Of a stretch of 64,000 bases of DNA, positions 13,301 to 25,378 are shown one piece after another. This stretch comes from Geosiphon pyriformis (Eukaryota > Glomeromycota > Glomeromycetes > Archaeosporales > Geosiphonaceae): assembly GCA_016748015.1 (NCBI GenBank), contig JAAOMT010000096.1, forward strand, positions 453,087 to 517,086, given 5' to 3'. The position numbers and the translations under genes were made by a program. Position 1 is the stretch's first letter; every line of letters begins with the position of its first letter. A model generated the notes under the pieces. That model was not told the origin of the DNA and searched no databases. It worked only from the letters and a program-made list of their open reading frames with translations.

Positions 13301-14926
13301 ATTTATATATTCTAAAGAAGTATATTAATTTATCTAAACTTCAAGAATAAATTCCAAAATTTTTTGTTTTCTGGTCCAGCTTTCTATTATCTTATCTATT
13401 TTGGCTCTAATTTTATTAAGTTCTAAAATTAATTTCTTATTAATTACCAAATAATCCAAAACTATACTGTAAAAAAAATTTTTCAGCATACTTTTAATTA
13501 TGCAGCTCTTATCTGTACAGAAATTATTCATCTTTTTCTCAATTACAACATTTATAACTGTAGTTTTAGTAATTTTTAATTTATATAACTTGGACTTGTA
13601 ATATTTTTTCTTAATTTTGGACAAATAACAAAATATGTCAGTTAATTTTATGCTATCTTAAACTAAATATTAAACTTCTAAAACTCTATTACAATCCACA
13701 ACCAGTCAAATTTGCAGAAAATAATTTAATCTAATTTTGTTTTCAATGTTCAGGGCTTTAACAAATCTAACAACCAATAATTTTAACTTGTAAAATTTTG
13801 ACAATTATTTATTAGAAAATTATCTTGTTTTATTGTATTAAAGTTTAAAAAACATTTTATTTGCTGAATTTATTATCATATTTTGTAAGATTTTTTACAT
13901 TGTATCTAAATTATTTCTACTATTGGTATCATTAAATTCAATTTTTGCCAAGAAAAGTAAAGAAAATAAGTGATTCTTAAAACTAATCTATTTAGATTCA
14001 TTTGTATTTTTAATATTAAATTTCTAATAATTTTTATTAGTTTGTTTCTGAATAATACTTATTTGCATATTTAATAAGCCATTCAATTCAACTAAAAACA
14101 AAACAGTTCTATGATTTGTGTTAAAAAACTCTAAAATATTATTAACTATCTGCTTAATCAATGTTAACAAAAGATTTTCACTTACAAATAAATAGTTAAT
14201 AATCTTTACAGCCCTTTTTAAATTGCTTTATATAGGCATCTTAAACGAAAACTAATTCCTAAAAACATTAACTAGACTCAAACTCAAACACAATTTATAA
14301 CTTGAATTTCTTTTAGAACTATTTTTATTAAAATTCTTACTTATAATCATGAAAAAACTAGAATTTATAGCTTCAACAATAAGTGGATTTATTTTTACTG
14401 TTTGTTTAACTTGTGCTATTACAAACATATATACATACAAATTCAAAACTGATACTAAAAGTCTGTTCTTAAAAATTAAATAAATTAAAATCAAACAGCT
14501 TAGAACTTTTTTGATTTTAGATATGTGATAAGTCAAAGAGATATTCATGATTATAACTATACCAATATTTGAAAAGTTTTATTCAACCCAAAAGTAAAAA
14601 CTCAAATCCCATCAAATTTGTTTATTATTTAAGGCTTACAATTAGACTTCAACTTTGTTTTTGTAATAATTAAAATTAAGTATTCTTTATTCATATGTTA
14701 ATAAACAATATCTTTCTATTTAGCAGAAACATTAATACTCCAAATGTTACATATAGCAATCTTCCAAACAAGACCAGTTATTGAGATAAATAGGAACTTG
14801 AATTTAAAACACTATCATCTACTTTCGTCAAAAAGTGCAAAACTGTATCTAAAAGATTTTTCAAACTGTTTTTTAATCTATAAACTACTAAAAAATCTAA
14901 AAATATTATTCTTATAACAGTTCTAC
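10300..14926 (-). pseudogene. LINE copy 2, segment 1: ORF2 endonuclease-RT-RNase H
   Basis: Minus-strand LINE ORF2 of the same family as copy 1. The endonuclease start lies near 14,760-14,600 (T-C-N-I-W-S, then T-K-T-K-L-K-S-N), with more endonuclease at 14,252-14,548. The connector at 13,334-13,624 aligns with copy 1 at 5,746-5,991 (both contain S-x-I-I-K-S and V-L-D-Y/N-Y-L). A 11,623-11,853 stretch matches copy 1 at 7,467-7,754. RNase H lies at 11,172-11,513 (V-E-L-Q-V-I-A-L core). The C-terminal region continues to about 10,300. Many stops. At 14,926 it is interrupted by E2; the remainder of this LINE lies at 39.73-40.09, 49.96-50.39 and 51.80-52.7 kb. Confidence 0.8.
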
Positions 14927-15869
14927 TGTTATCAATAGAATTTTAGCTATTAATTAACATAAAATTACTTTTTTAATTTTTAGTATTAATTAGTATATAT
15001 TATTATCATTTCAATTATTACATATTAGTTAATCAAATTATTGAATATCATCATTTAATTAATAATCCGATTTGTATTATAGAAATTAAGATAATTAAAT
15101 TACACAATACTCTAAACCATTTAATATAATCAAAATTCGCCTAAATTGACGAAAATTGGCCGAAATAATTAATAGTTCATAAAAATAATTTGTAGTTTGC
15201 TGAAATGTATTTTTAGTTTGCCAAAATTGTAGCAAAGAAAAAAGTGCAAGTTCAAAGACTAATACTACAACAAGTTGTATAAAAGAAGAGCTTCTCTTTT
15301 CAAGAAAATATATCTTATCTTACTTTTTTATCTTAATTAGAACAAATCATTTCTTACACATTCTTACAAAATTAAATAAAAAATTAAATATTCGAAAACC
15401 AAATCATTAAGTACTATACTTGAAATTTACAAAAACCTAAATAACACTTTGAAATTAATTAGCTACCAATTTCAGTAATTTGTTAGTAACTCCAGATTTG
15501 GATAGAAAACGTTTTCCTTAATAAAATTCTATTTTTTTTACAATTTTTTTTCTTATTACAATCATTAGAGTAGTCTATAGACAAGATTCTTGTAGAAAAA
15601 TTAACTTTTATAGCAAAGCAACTACACATTTAGTAAGCTTTCAAACAAGCAATTTCTGAAAAAAAGTTGACATTTACTACAACATAATTATACAAAATAA
15701 CTGGTATAGAATTGGCCATTCTACTTATAAGCTCAACAGTTCAAATTATAGGAGATAATTTAAAGATAAATTCAGTTATTGGAGGTTTAATTACTTTTAA
15801 AAAACGTGAATTTACAACAAACAGATATTAACAACATTCAAAAAAAGAGACCAAAAATCTCTGGTAACA
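14927..15869 (+). repeat. 5' LTR of E2 (943 bp)
   Basis: Starts TGTTATC and ends GGTAACA. Followed by TTTGGTGCTCT and gag. It shares long stretches with the 3' LTR at 38,772, for example the GACCAAAAA-rich 3' end. Confidence 0.85.
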
Positions 15870-15871
15870 TT

Positions 15872-15885
15872 TGGTGCTCTTTTAT
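15872..15885 (+). other. Putative primer-binding site of E2
   Basis: TGGTGCTCTTTTAT begins 3 nt after the LTR end. The TGGTGCTCT core is shared with E3 and element A. Confidence 0.5.
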
Positions 15886-15914
15886 AGAAACAACACAACA
15901 ACAACAAATTCAAA

Positions 15915-17880
15915 GTGGCAACTTCAGCAGACACAACAACTTTAAAGTATTATTAATTAATTTACACTTACTGCAAGCAAATATTTAACATTCAAGATAG
16001 AATTTAAGTTTTTAAGAAATTACTATACCAATACATTGAGAACTGCATCAACAATTATCTTTTTGAAGACTACAACATTTTAAAAGTCAGAGGCAATCTC
16101 TATGAAAATTTATTGCACTATTTTTACTTAAGAATTGAAGACTTTAATAGTGAAACACTTAACATCTACTTCCAAAAATTTAACTACAATATCATTTAAT
16201 ATTGTGAAAAAAAATATCTTGTACAATCTAAATTCTCTCTTGGTTTTGAATTAAAAACTAAAACAAGTAACAAAGACAAACAAAAATTAAAACAACACTT
16301 AAGAACCATTCTCAACACTCTGAAAACACTAAAGATAACTGCCAAACACTTACAAACTCCAGAACAAGAAACCAGTGTCAAATTACTACTCTCTATTATA
16401 TTATTTTCAATTTTACTTGCTTAACAGCAAATCTCAAATTTACCACTTATCTAGTTCTTAAAACTAAAAAATTTTCAGTTATCTAAGAGTTTTATCCAAC
16501 AGCAAAAACCAATATTAACCAGCATCAATCTTCTTAATTACTTAGAAAAAAATTAAAGTAATCATTCAAAGAACTTAAAAAGTAAAGAAACTAAATCATA
16601 ACATGAAAAAAGTACTAAAAATAAAAAAAAAATAGCAACTATATATATTGCAAAAATCACTAAATTCACAGAAAAAGATGCTGATACCAGTCTACAAAAA
16701 TGACTTAACAAAGTCCAAAAAGCAAGAGATATAAACAGATAAACTGCAGCAAGAATACTAAAAGCAATTCCATACTTTTTCTAAAAAACAGTAAAAGAAT
16801 AATTTGAAAATCCGACTAAATCTTTTGAAAACTGACAAGCATTTAAAAATGCTTGTTTGGAGCAATTTACTAATAACAACACTTCTATTACTCTTTGAAA
16901 TTGTTTTCACAATATCAAACAAGAATTATTTGAAACTGTTATAACTTATTTTGGAAGATTTAACAAACTTTTCAGACAAATTTGACAATTAGAAACCAAT
17001 AACTATTACTTCAATGCTCAAATTTTGGATCAGTTTATTGCAAAATTAAAAGATAAATTAATCAAGAAAATTCACCCTCATGCTCTAGCAAACTTAGTTA
17101 TAACAATCTAACATGCAAAAAACTATAAAATAACTATAGAAAAGACAAACTACACAAAGCTTATGAATTTTGTTATTGAAGAAACCAGCTCAGTGGTTGA
17201 AAAAAAATTGACCAACTCACAAAAAAAATCAAAAATTATTTTACCAACCAACAACAACAGCAACAATTACAAAGATATTAACTATCACAATGATATAATC
17301 AAAATAATTATCTTTTATTGTTTAACAACCAACCACAAAGCTGTTATTATTGTGAAATTTCAGGACATTAGAAATAAGACTGCAGAAAATTACAACAAGA
17401 TCAACAAAACAAGAGTAATTAATATTACTCTTCACCACAACAATTTTATTACCAACCTCTACCATTAACTTACTATTTACCAAGACCACAAAACAGTTAT
17501 TATCAATTTACTTTACAATTTATGCAATAGCAATATCAGCAACTTCTACCAATTCAGCAATATCAATTATTATCTACTCAACAATATTAAATATTTGCTC
17601 GAAAATTAGTTTAACAAAACCAATTTACATCTCAAAATTACTCTTAGAGTAACAATAATAGAATCAACCCAAACAATCAGTTGGTTCTCCGAAATTCTAG
17701 CCAACAAAAATTTAACCATTACTATACTTAACCCAGTTATTTAACAATGCTTAAAAAATCAGATTTTTAATAAACTACACTTTCTAAAGGTGAAGCTACA
17801 ACAACAAGATCAAATTCTTTTAATAATACCATTTCACCAGCTTAAATTGCTCAAAATGCCAATCTCTCAGATATATTTTC
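15915..17880 (+). pseudogene. E2 gag remnant
   Basis: The capsid/nucleocapsid frame starts at GTG 15,915, at the position equivalent to the GTG of E3 gag, and is broken by many stops. It is colinear with E3 gag: the same Q-Y-I-E-N-C-I-N-N-Y-L-F motif near 16,036, the same N-C-F-H-N-I-K-Q near 16,900, and a zinc knuckle near 17,345 where C-Y-Y-C-E-I-S-G-H is intact but the following Trp codon is TAG. The apparent longer open frame at 17,163-17,468 is a shadow in a Gln/Asn-rich segment. Confidence 0.7.
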
Positions 17881-17899
17881 ATTTAAATTTGAAGCCAAC

Positions 17900-18300
17900 A
17901 AATCACTATTCTTGCTTAGTAATACAGCAGTCAATGAACAAAAAGCAATTATAGCTATATATATTAAAACTGAAGTAAAAAAAAAACAAATTTATTTAAT
18001 TTTAGACAGTAGATTTATTAAAAGCATTATTATCTATCAATTGATACAACAACTTAAAAATAACATTAACAAACTAGCTCAAATTGTAATTATTATAGCT
18101 AATAACATGAAAAAAACCCCAGTAAAAGAAATTGATAACTTTCTATTCACTATTGATGGAATTACTATTTTAGTTAAAGTTTTAGTCATAGATACATCTC
18201 AATATTAAGCTCTTGTTGAAAATAATTGACTTTTCAAAGCCAATGTAAATCTAGACTGAAAAATCCAAGAACTGAAAATTTTATATTAAGGATAATATAC
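17900..18300 (+). pseudogene. E2 retropepsin-like protease remnant
   Basis: The open stretch 17,912-18,208 contains L-I-L-D-S-R-F, the aspartic protease active site. The catalytic Asp is kept, but the following Gly (DSG) is Arg. It is colinear with E3 43,110-43,440, where the equivalent Asp is Asn. It would process the gag-pol polyprotein. Confidence 0.65.
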
Positions 18301-18628
18301 CAGAGTATCTGTTATTTGTGGTACTTTCAACAAATAATCAGAAAAAGCTCTTGTGTTCGAATTTGAAGAGAAAAAAAAAATGTCTATTACTGAAACATAT
18401 ATGGTTCTTGAATTAACATTCAATTGGGCCAAAGAAACAGAACAAGAAATCTTTAAAGAAACCAGAAGATAGAATGTAGTTAGATATTCTACACCAGAAT
18501 CATAAAAACAACTATCTTATATTTCACTTAAGTATAAAGATTACAACAAAAAACTTTTATTAATAAGAGCATACATATTTTCAGAGAAAAAATATAAAAT
18601 TTGCATATGTTACTTTTGTAAAATCTGT
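18301..18628 (+). pseudogene. E2 Cys-rich segment, 5' part
   Basis: Decayed continuation of the polyprotein between protease and dUTPase. The C-x-C-Y-F-C-K-like cysteines just before 18,628 correspond to the CX2C cluster of E3 near 43,820. It is interrupted at 18,628 by a solo LTR and resumes at 19,604. Confidence 0.55.
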
Positions 18629-19599
18629 TGTTACCAGTATAATTTTAGCTATTAATTAGCATGAAATTACCCTTATAATTTCTATAATTAATTAGTATAT
18701 TAATATTATTTCAAATTATCATTTATTATTTAATCAATTATCACATATTACAATTTAATTAAATAATCTAATTAGTATAACAAAAAGTAGAATAATCAAA
18801 TTACACAATATCCTGAACTTTGTAACATTCAGAAATTTGCCGAAATTTATAGAAATTCGCCGAAATTATGAATAGTTCACCCAAATTAATTAGTAGTTTA
18901 GTGAAATAACTTGTAGTCCATCAAAATATATCTTTAGTTTGCCAAAATTTGAGCAAAGAGAAAAAGTGCAAGTTCATAGACTAGTACTACAACAAGTTGT
19001 ATAAAAAAAGAGCTTTTCTCTTTAAGAAAATGTATCTTACTTTAGATTTATCACTTAGAACCATTCCTACACACACAAAAAGAAATAAATACCAAATAAT
19101 TTGAAAAACCAAATTCTTTAATTATTGCACTTGGAAAATCCCCAAAATCCAACTAATGTTTTGAAATTGATTAGCTACCAATTTCAGTAAACTGTTAGTA
19201 ATTCCAGGTCTGGATAGAAAACGTTTCCCTTAACAGAATTCAATTTCTTTTACATTTCTTTTACTTTTTTTTTATTTTCTTATTATAATCATTAGGGTAG
19301 TCTACAGACGAGATTCCTGTAGAAGAGTTGACTTTCACAGCAAAGTAACTACACATTTTTAGTAAGCTTCCAGATGAGCAATTTCTGGGAAAGAGTTGAT
19401 GTTTACTACAACATAATTACATAAAGTAACTGGCAAGAAATTGGCCATTCCACTTATAAGTCCAGCAAGTTCAAATTATAGAAGATAATTTAAAGATAAA
19501 TTCAGTTATTGGAGGTTCAACTACTTCTAGAAAACGTGAATTTGCAACCAACAGACATTTACAACATTCAAGAAAAGAGACCAAAAACCTCCAGTAATA
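18629..19599 (+). repeat. Solo LTR nested in E2 (971 bp)
   Basis: Starts TGTTACCAG and ends AGTAATA (a degenerate GGTAACA). It is flanked by a perfect 4-bp duplication, CTGT at 18,625-18,628 and CTGT at 19,600-19,603. The flanking coding sequence is the E2 Cys-rich segment on both sides. Its 3' third closely matches the E2 LTR, so it is a same-family insertion that lost its interior by LTR-LTR recombination. Confidence 0.9.
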
Positions 19600-19603
19600 C
19601 TGT

Positions 19604-20270
19604 CATAGAAAACAATTTGGATACTCCAAACAAAGTAAAAAATGGGACAACACACCTTGTTTTATATGTGGAGAAATGCTACCAAAAGAATACAACTAAA
19701 TTGATGTTGCAATAAGAAGAGAAGTCTGTAATTAAATCTGTTAATATGCATTATCAATCTCAGAAAAAGTCAAAAGAGAAACATTTTTTGATACAACATA
19801 CAACAGTGCTCTTAACAAACTTTATTACTACTTTCATAATACCAAAATAATCTTTGATCTAACAATGGCTTTAATTAATAGAGCCATACAAAAAAATATT
19901 AAACAGATAAAAAAGTTTGAATACATTGAATACATCTTTAAAATTGCTAGATACAACTATGAAGATGAAGTAGAAGTATATTACCAAATGACTAGTGATG
20001 TTTATCAAACCCAAAAAGCTTAAATTCAATAATTAAAGCAAATAAACATTCAATTGTATAAAGAATACATCATGCCTTATAATGACAAATAGTGTTTAGA
20101 ATACTATGTTTTCAGTATTCTCTTGTTCAACAAAAACAATAAAGATGAAATTGAATTTGAAAAAACTAACCAGAAAAAAGAAGCACCAACAATTCTAATC
20201 TATTTTCTTGAAAACCAACCAGCCTTATAGCTTAAGTACTTTAACAACAATAGCCAAAAAATTAAATTAG
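19604..20270 (+). pseudogene. E2 Cys-rich segment, 3' part
   Basis: Resumes the frame after the solo LTR with W-D-x-x-P-C-like remains and an I-C-G-E-M-L motif, colinear with E3 43,870-44,500. No function is known for this segment. The apparent ORF at 19,509-19,715 straddles the LTR boundary and is not a gene. Confidence 0.5.
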
Positions 20271-20680
20271 AGAAAATTTATAAAATTGATGTAGAATATA
20301 ATCTATAATATTCAGGAAAAAACACTTTGGTTTTCCAACCAAAATTCTTAATGAAAATCAATCTTAAAATCACTTTTAAAATTCTACCAGAAACAATGAT
20401 TTAAATTGTTTCTCAATTATTCCTAGTCAGCAAAAGAATTAACATTAGAAAAAGAATTATAAATGCAAAATACACTAAAAATATTACAATTATGCTACAA
20501 AATAAAATTGATAAATCATTCAAAATTGAATATGTAGAGAAAATTGCTCAAGTTATTTACTTATTTTTAATCAACATTTCAGGTTTACAATCAGTTAACA
20601 ACAGAGAACAATTAGGAAAAAGTAAAAGAAGAACTCAAGATTTTAGTTTAACTAGATAATTTACAGTTCCAGTAAACATA
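20271..20680 (+). pseudogene. E2 dUTPase domain remnant
   Basis: Colinear with the E3 dUTPase. Recognisable pieces are I-D-V-E-Y-N-L (motif 1), I-I-N-A-K-Y-T-K-N-I (motif 3) and E-K-I-A-Q-V-I-Y (motif 4). Motif 2 is badly damaged (S-Q-L-F-L-V-S-K-R) and motif 5 is altered. Presence in both copies shows the domain belongs to the family and is not a chance acquisition by E3. Confidence 0.65.
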
Positions 20681-22461
20681 GCTTTCAATACACAAAATAA
20701 ATCTTACTAGATTCTTCAACTTCCCCAACCAATTACCATTTTATCTTTTGAAAAACATCACGAAATTTATACTTGTTCCAAGCCTATTACTACTCAGCAA
20801 ATTTTTGAATTCAATGAACAAATCTGTTTAAAACATGAAATCTCAATTCCAAACATTTATATTCCAAAAGAAATAAAGAAATTTTGAGTTATATTTTACA
20901 ATTCCAACAATTATCTCATTGTTTTATTAAATAAATTAGAAATTAAAATCATATATAGCAACATCTTTCAAGATGAAACCCCTTAAATTGTTTTTAATTT
21001 TATTGAAATTATAAGATATACCTTATTCTCAAACCCAAACATTATGTTGACTACTGAAAATTACCATGTTCTAAAAGAAAAACTCTCTTAAATTAACATG
21101 AATCTCTTAGAATTCCAACAACAAAGACAACTGAAACAATTAATTACTGAATATGCTGATATATTTGCAAAAGACAACAATGATTTAAGAAAAACAGATA
21201 TTATTTAACATTAAATCTATATAAGAAACACTTTATCAAAATGGCAATATGCTTATTAAGTTCTATTTTCTAGCCACCAATTCAACTATTAAGAAGTCCA
21301 TGAGCCTTATCAATGGTTTTTATTAAAAAAAAAAATGAAAAAATCAGATTTTGTGTTAATTATCAACAATTGAATAGTATTACAATTAAAGATGTCTATT
21401 TGCTTTCAAAAATTGATGACATGCTAGATGCTCTGGGAAAAGCCAAGTTCTTTTCAACTTTAGACTTAGAAAGTAGATATTGACAAATCAAAATAGACCC
21501 AAAAGATTATTTTAAAACAGCATTTACTACCTAAAAAGAAAACTATGAATTCAATATTATGCTTTTTGGACTTTGCAATGCACCAGCAACATTCCAGCAA
21601 CTCATGAATGTTGTGTATAAAAGATTTTTATGGCAATCAGTAGTTGTCTATCTTGATAACACTAATATGTACTCACTAAGCTTTGAAGCTTATTTTATCC
21701 ACCTGTAAGAAGTTTTTCAATGATTATGAAAAGTAGGATTGAAATTGAATATTGAAAAATATTACTTTGGAAAAACAAGTTTAATCTTTCTTAGACATAT
21801 TGTTAGCAAAAATAAAGTCAAACCAAATTCCAGAACAATTAGTGCTGTCAAAAATTTTCAAACTTCCAAAAATACTACAGAGCTACAAGAATTTGTAAGA
21901 TTAGTCTCTTACTATTGGAAATTTATAAAAGAATTTTCAGAAATCACCAAACTATTCAATTATCTTACCAATAAAAACATGTCATATCAATAAACTAAAA
22001 AACAACAGAAAGTCTTCAAAACTCTCAAAACAAAATTAATAACAGTCTCAGTTCTTGCTTACTCAAACTTCAACAAATGGTTCCAACTAGTTACTAATGC
22101 TTCATATATAACATTTGGTATCATTCTATTACAATTGGATGAAAATGGCCAGGAGCAAGTTATTGTCTATATCAATAAAACACTTAAACCAACAGAACTC
22201 AAATATAACTTGACAGAATTAGAAGCTGCCATAGTTATTTGGGCTCTTAAACATTTTCAACAATATCTAAAAAATGAAAAAAAAATAGATATTATAACTG
22301 ACAATATTAGTCTCAAATGGCTTAATAAAAAAAAATCTGAACAAAGTGCCAAACAATCTCAATAGAATGATTTCCTAATAGATTACAAATATATTATACA
22401 CCACAAACTAAACAAATTACATATCAATGTAGATTGTTTTTTTTGAATAAGACAAAATTAG
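20681..22461 (+). pseudogene. E2 reverse transcriptase-RNase H remnant
   Basis: After a linker, RT motifs run from about 21,206. The catalytic box near 21,655 reads Y-L-D-N-T-N-M-Y-S rather than Y-L-D-D. The RT end and connection lie at 21,739-21,993, and RNase H at about 22,090-22,460 (T-E-L-E-A-A-I-V-I-W-A-L and I-T-D-N retained). Many stops. The frame ends at a TAG (22,459-22,461), at the same place as in E3, before a separate integrase ATG. Confidence 0.75.
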
Positions 22462-22509
22462 AATTCACATTAACAAACCACTAATACAACAACAATCAAC
22501 AAAAAAACA

Positions 22510-23901
22510 ATGAATTCTAAAAACTACAACAATATCAAAAACTATTTGGAGATTTTTACTATATTAAAAAATTGGTCTTCAAGTAAAAAACATTGATTAT
22601 AACATCAATTAAAACAATATTTCATATACCACAACAAAATCTATTATTGAAACAGTAAAAACCCAACCAATTCACTTAGATTAGTACAAGAAAATAAGAA
22701 AAAAACAATTCTTTACAACATACATACAGATTTCTTATTAGTATATTTAAGAAAAGATAGAATAATTCAAAGAACACTTGAATACTATTTTTGGTCCTAC
22801 ATGCAAAAAGACATTTAACAATATATAAAATCTTGTAATAGTTGTCAAAAAAGAGAAAGAACTCACTCTACTGAACCACTAAATCCAATCAAAGTTGAAC
22901 AATTTTTTGACAGAATAGGAATCAATTTAATCAAACTACTACCCATTACAAACCAAAAAAATCATTATATTGCAGTTGCAATAAATTATCTTACTAAATG
23001 GCCCAAAGCCAGAGCCATCCAAAAAATGAATACAAAATCAATAACAAATTTCATCTACAAAAACATAATTTGTAAACATAAATGCTCAATTGAACTTTTA
23101 TCTGATCAAAAAACACACTTTGTAAACAACCTAATACAAAAAATTTGTAAAAGATTTAATGTTAAATGACTCCTATTTTCACTATATTATTTACAAACAA
23201 ATAGATTAGTAAAATATTTTAACAGAACATTGTGTGAATTATTAGCCAAAATTTCAACCAATTTTGAACAAAAATAAGATATCTTTATTCCATTAGTGTT
23301 ACTAACATACAAAACACTAAAACAAGATTCAATAAAACACACACTATTTGATTTAACTTATGGAAGAATAGCAATATTATTAATTAATTTTACAGTGGAA
23401 ACATACCCAATACAACCAATTACTGAAGAAAATTTCAAAAAAATACTTCAATAAAGAGCTTACATTCTGCTCAATACTTTGGAAAGAAAATAATAAATAA
23501 CAATAACTTATATTGAATATTTTCAAGCTCAACAGAAAGAATAACATAACAACAAATTGCCACTAGTTACCAATGAATTTAAAATTAGAAACAAAGTTCT
23601 CTTACACAGAACTAAGACTAAAAAACAATGAAATAGAAAATTTGAACATAAATAAGATAGACCATTTTATATTTACAAAATCTTAGACAATAGATCATAC
23701 AAATTAAGACTTGATAACAAAGTTCTAACAAAAGTTGTACATGAAGATTGATTAAAACATTATCATTTCAGAACAAATTCTAAACCATTAATTCTATAAA
23801 TTGGTACACATTTTTCTTTAATTAATCTTAAAGATATTCCCCAAAATTTAGAACTAATAGTTGTCATAAAACAATAACCAAAATTTGAACACTTAATTTA
23901 A
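22510..23901 (+). pseudogene. E2 integrase remnant (separate ORF)
   Basis: Begins at ATG 22,510, 51 nt after the RT stop. The zinc-binding pair near 22,834 reads S-C-N-S-C-Q-K-R. The first catalytic Asp is Asn (A-I-N-Y-L-T-K-W), the second is retained (L-S-D-Q-K-T), and Glu has become Lys (L-V-K-Y-F-N-R-T). It ends at TAA 23,899-23,901, just before the A/B insertion at 23,934. Confidence 0.75.
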
Positions 23902-23933
23902 ACATATCTTATAATAAATTCTTTTTATAGTAC

Positions 23934-24656
23934 TGTTATAAGTTGGAGTAACAAACTAACAGATAGCAAGAGAGAACAGGATTGTAGGGTGATGGAAATA
24001 ATCAAAGAGGAATTTAACTTTAAAGAGCGAATTGAATGAATATGGATTCAATGTGCGAGATCAGTTTCATAAAATATCTCAGTCACTATTCTTTTCAAAA
24101 GTAACTGGAGAATCTGAAGGTAGAAGGATAGTTTATACTGTCAAAAATTGATCACCACTGGTATAATTCTATGCCTCACATCAGCATTCTTAGAATTCAA
24201 TATCAAGTATCAACTTGTGCTTTTCAGTCACATTTATTTAAATAATCTTCAAATACTTCATTTAATCATTTCAGAAAAAGGCAGATAAACACCAACAAAA
24301 GATCTTTTATCCAAAAGATGTTCAGATACTTGAAGGTAGGGAAAGAGAAATTAGTGATAAAAGAATGTTTGAGATAAAAGTTGTTTTATTATATTTCTTT
24401 GATTATTGGAACATACTTTTTTACAGCTAAGAGACTCATTGCTTATATAGCTATGAAAAGTGATCAATGACCAGGTCAATAATCAGATCAATAATCAAAT
24501 CAATGATTAGATCAACAGTCAGATTAATGATCAGGTCAATGATCAGGTCATTAATTAGGTCAATGATTATTATCTAAAAATAGGTTGGCTAATTATATGA
24601 CATCAGTGGCTAATACATGTGATAACTAATAAAAACTATGAGTTTCAACCATAATA
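23934..24656 (-). repeat. LTR1: 3' LTR of element A (723 bp)
   Basis: On the plus strand it runs TGTTATAAG to CATAATA. It is about 68 bp longer than LTR2 and LTR3, mostly because of an expanded 12-bp repeat at about 24,464-24,575. It also has substitutions and indels not seen between LTR2 and LTR3. Confidence 0.85.
24464..24575. repeat. 12-bp tandem repeat in LTR1
   Basis: About nine imperfect copies of AGGTCAATGATC. LTR2 (from about 31,496) and LTR3 (from about 38,485) have about four. The unit contains TGATCA-like palindromes. Confidence 0.75.
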
Positions 24657-25378
24657 TCATCTTCTCCAAAGAGATTGAACTTCGGCGAAATCAAGCTATT
24701 TATGGGATATTCTAATTAAAGGGTTTTATCCAACTCAAAACTAACTAGTTTGTTAAAGTCTTTTGTGGATAAAGTGTATAGTACTTAAAACAAAATAAGC
24801 TTTATATCTAAGAGACCAAATCTTTGTATAAGAGTTTTGGCTCTTCTGGCAATGATCAAAACTCTTGGAACATCCAACTATATAATGCCCAAAATTTCCA
24901 CTTGTATCTTAGAAGTTGTTTTCTTCATGAGCTTTATGTCTTCTATGATTTCACCAAAGTGACCATAGAGCTCTAGTTGTCTTCCATATAACAAGTTTTT
25001 GTCTATGGGCAAGATTTTTTTAATCGTTTTTCCAATTGTGGTAGAAGGTACAAGTATTGCTGCTGTTATGCTTTCTAACAGATACTTATCTATTTTGCTA
25101 CCAATTTTTTCTCTTCTGGTAGTTGTTTTCTTTGGTCTGATAACAGTATAAATTCTACTGTTGTTAGTTATTGTGGTCTGTTTTCCAATAGTCAGGATAG
25201 TATTTGGATAGTTTTTGATCCAATACTTATGGAGAGTATAGAAAGCATTTTGAATGTTTTGATCCAGAAAATAATTGTTCATGTCGATTGAAGATATCTT
25301 TGTTTTGGGAATGATGTATTTATTTATACTTGGTTTTTGCTGATTATTTGGGTCAGTATTACCACAACTGGTAACCAA
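24630..25378 (-). pseudogene. Element A ORF3, unknown function
   Basis: Third ORF downstream of integrase and overlapping its end in another frame. The readable protein runs from about 25,378 (no ATG at the overlap; the frame opens at a TTG) to a TAG at 24,878, then continues with the same similarity to B toward the LTR. It is closely similar to B ORF3 (31,591-32,343), for example D-M-N-N-Y-F-L-D-Q-N-I-Q-N, basic T-T-T-R-R-E, and Y-G-R-Q-L-E-L-Y-G-H. No signal peptide or clear membrane segment, so it does not look like an envelope protein. Function unknown; similarity to E3 ORF3 is weak but positional. Confidence 0.6.

Noticed and set aside
24464-24575. CRISPR-like array
   Set aside because: The units are contiguous 12-bp repeats without spacers inside an LTR of a eukaryotic retroelement.
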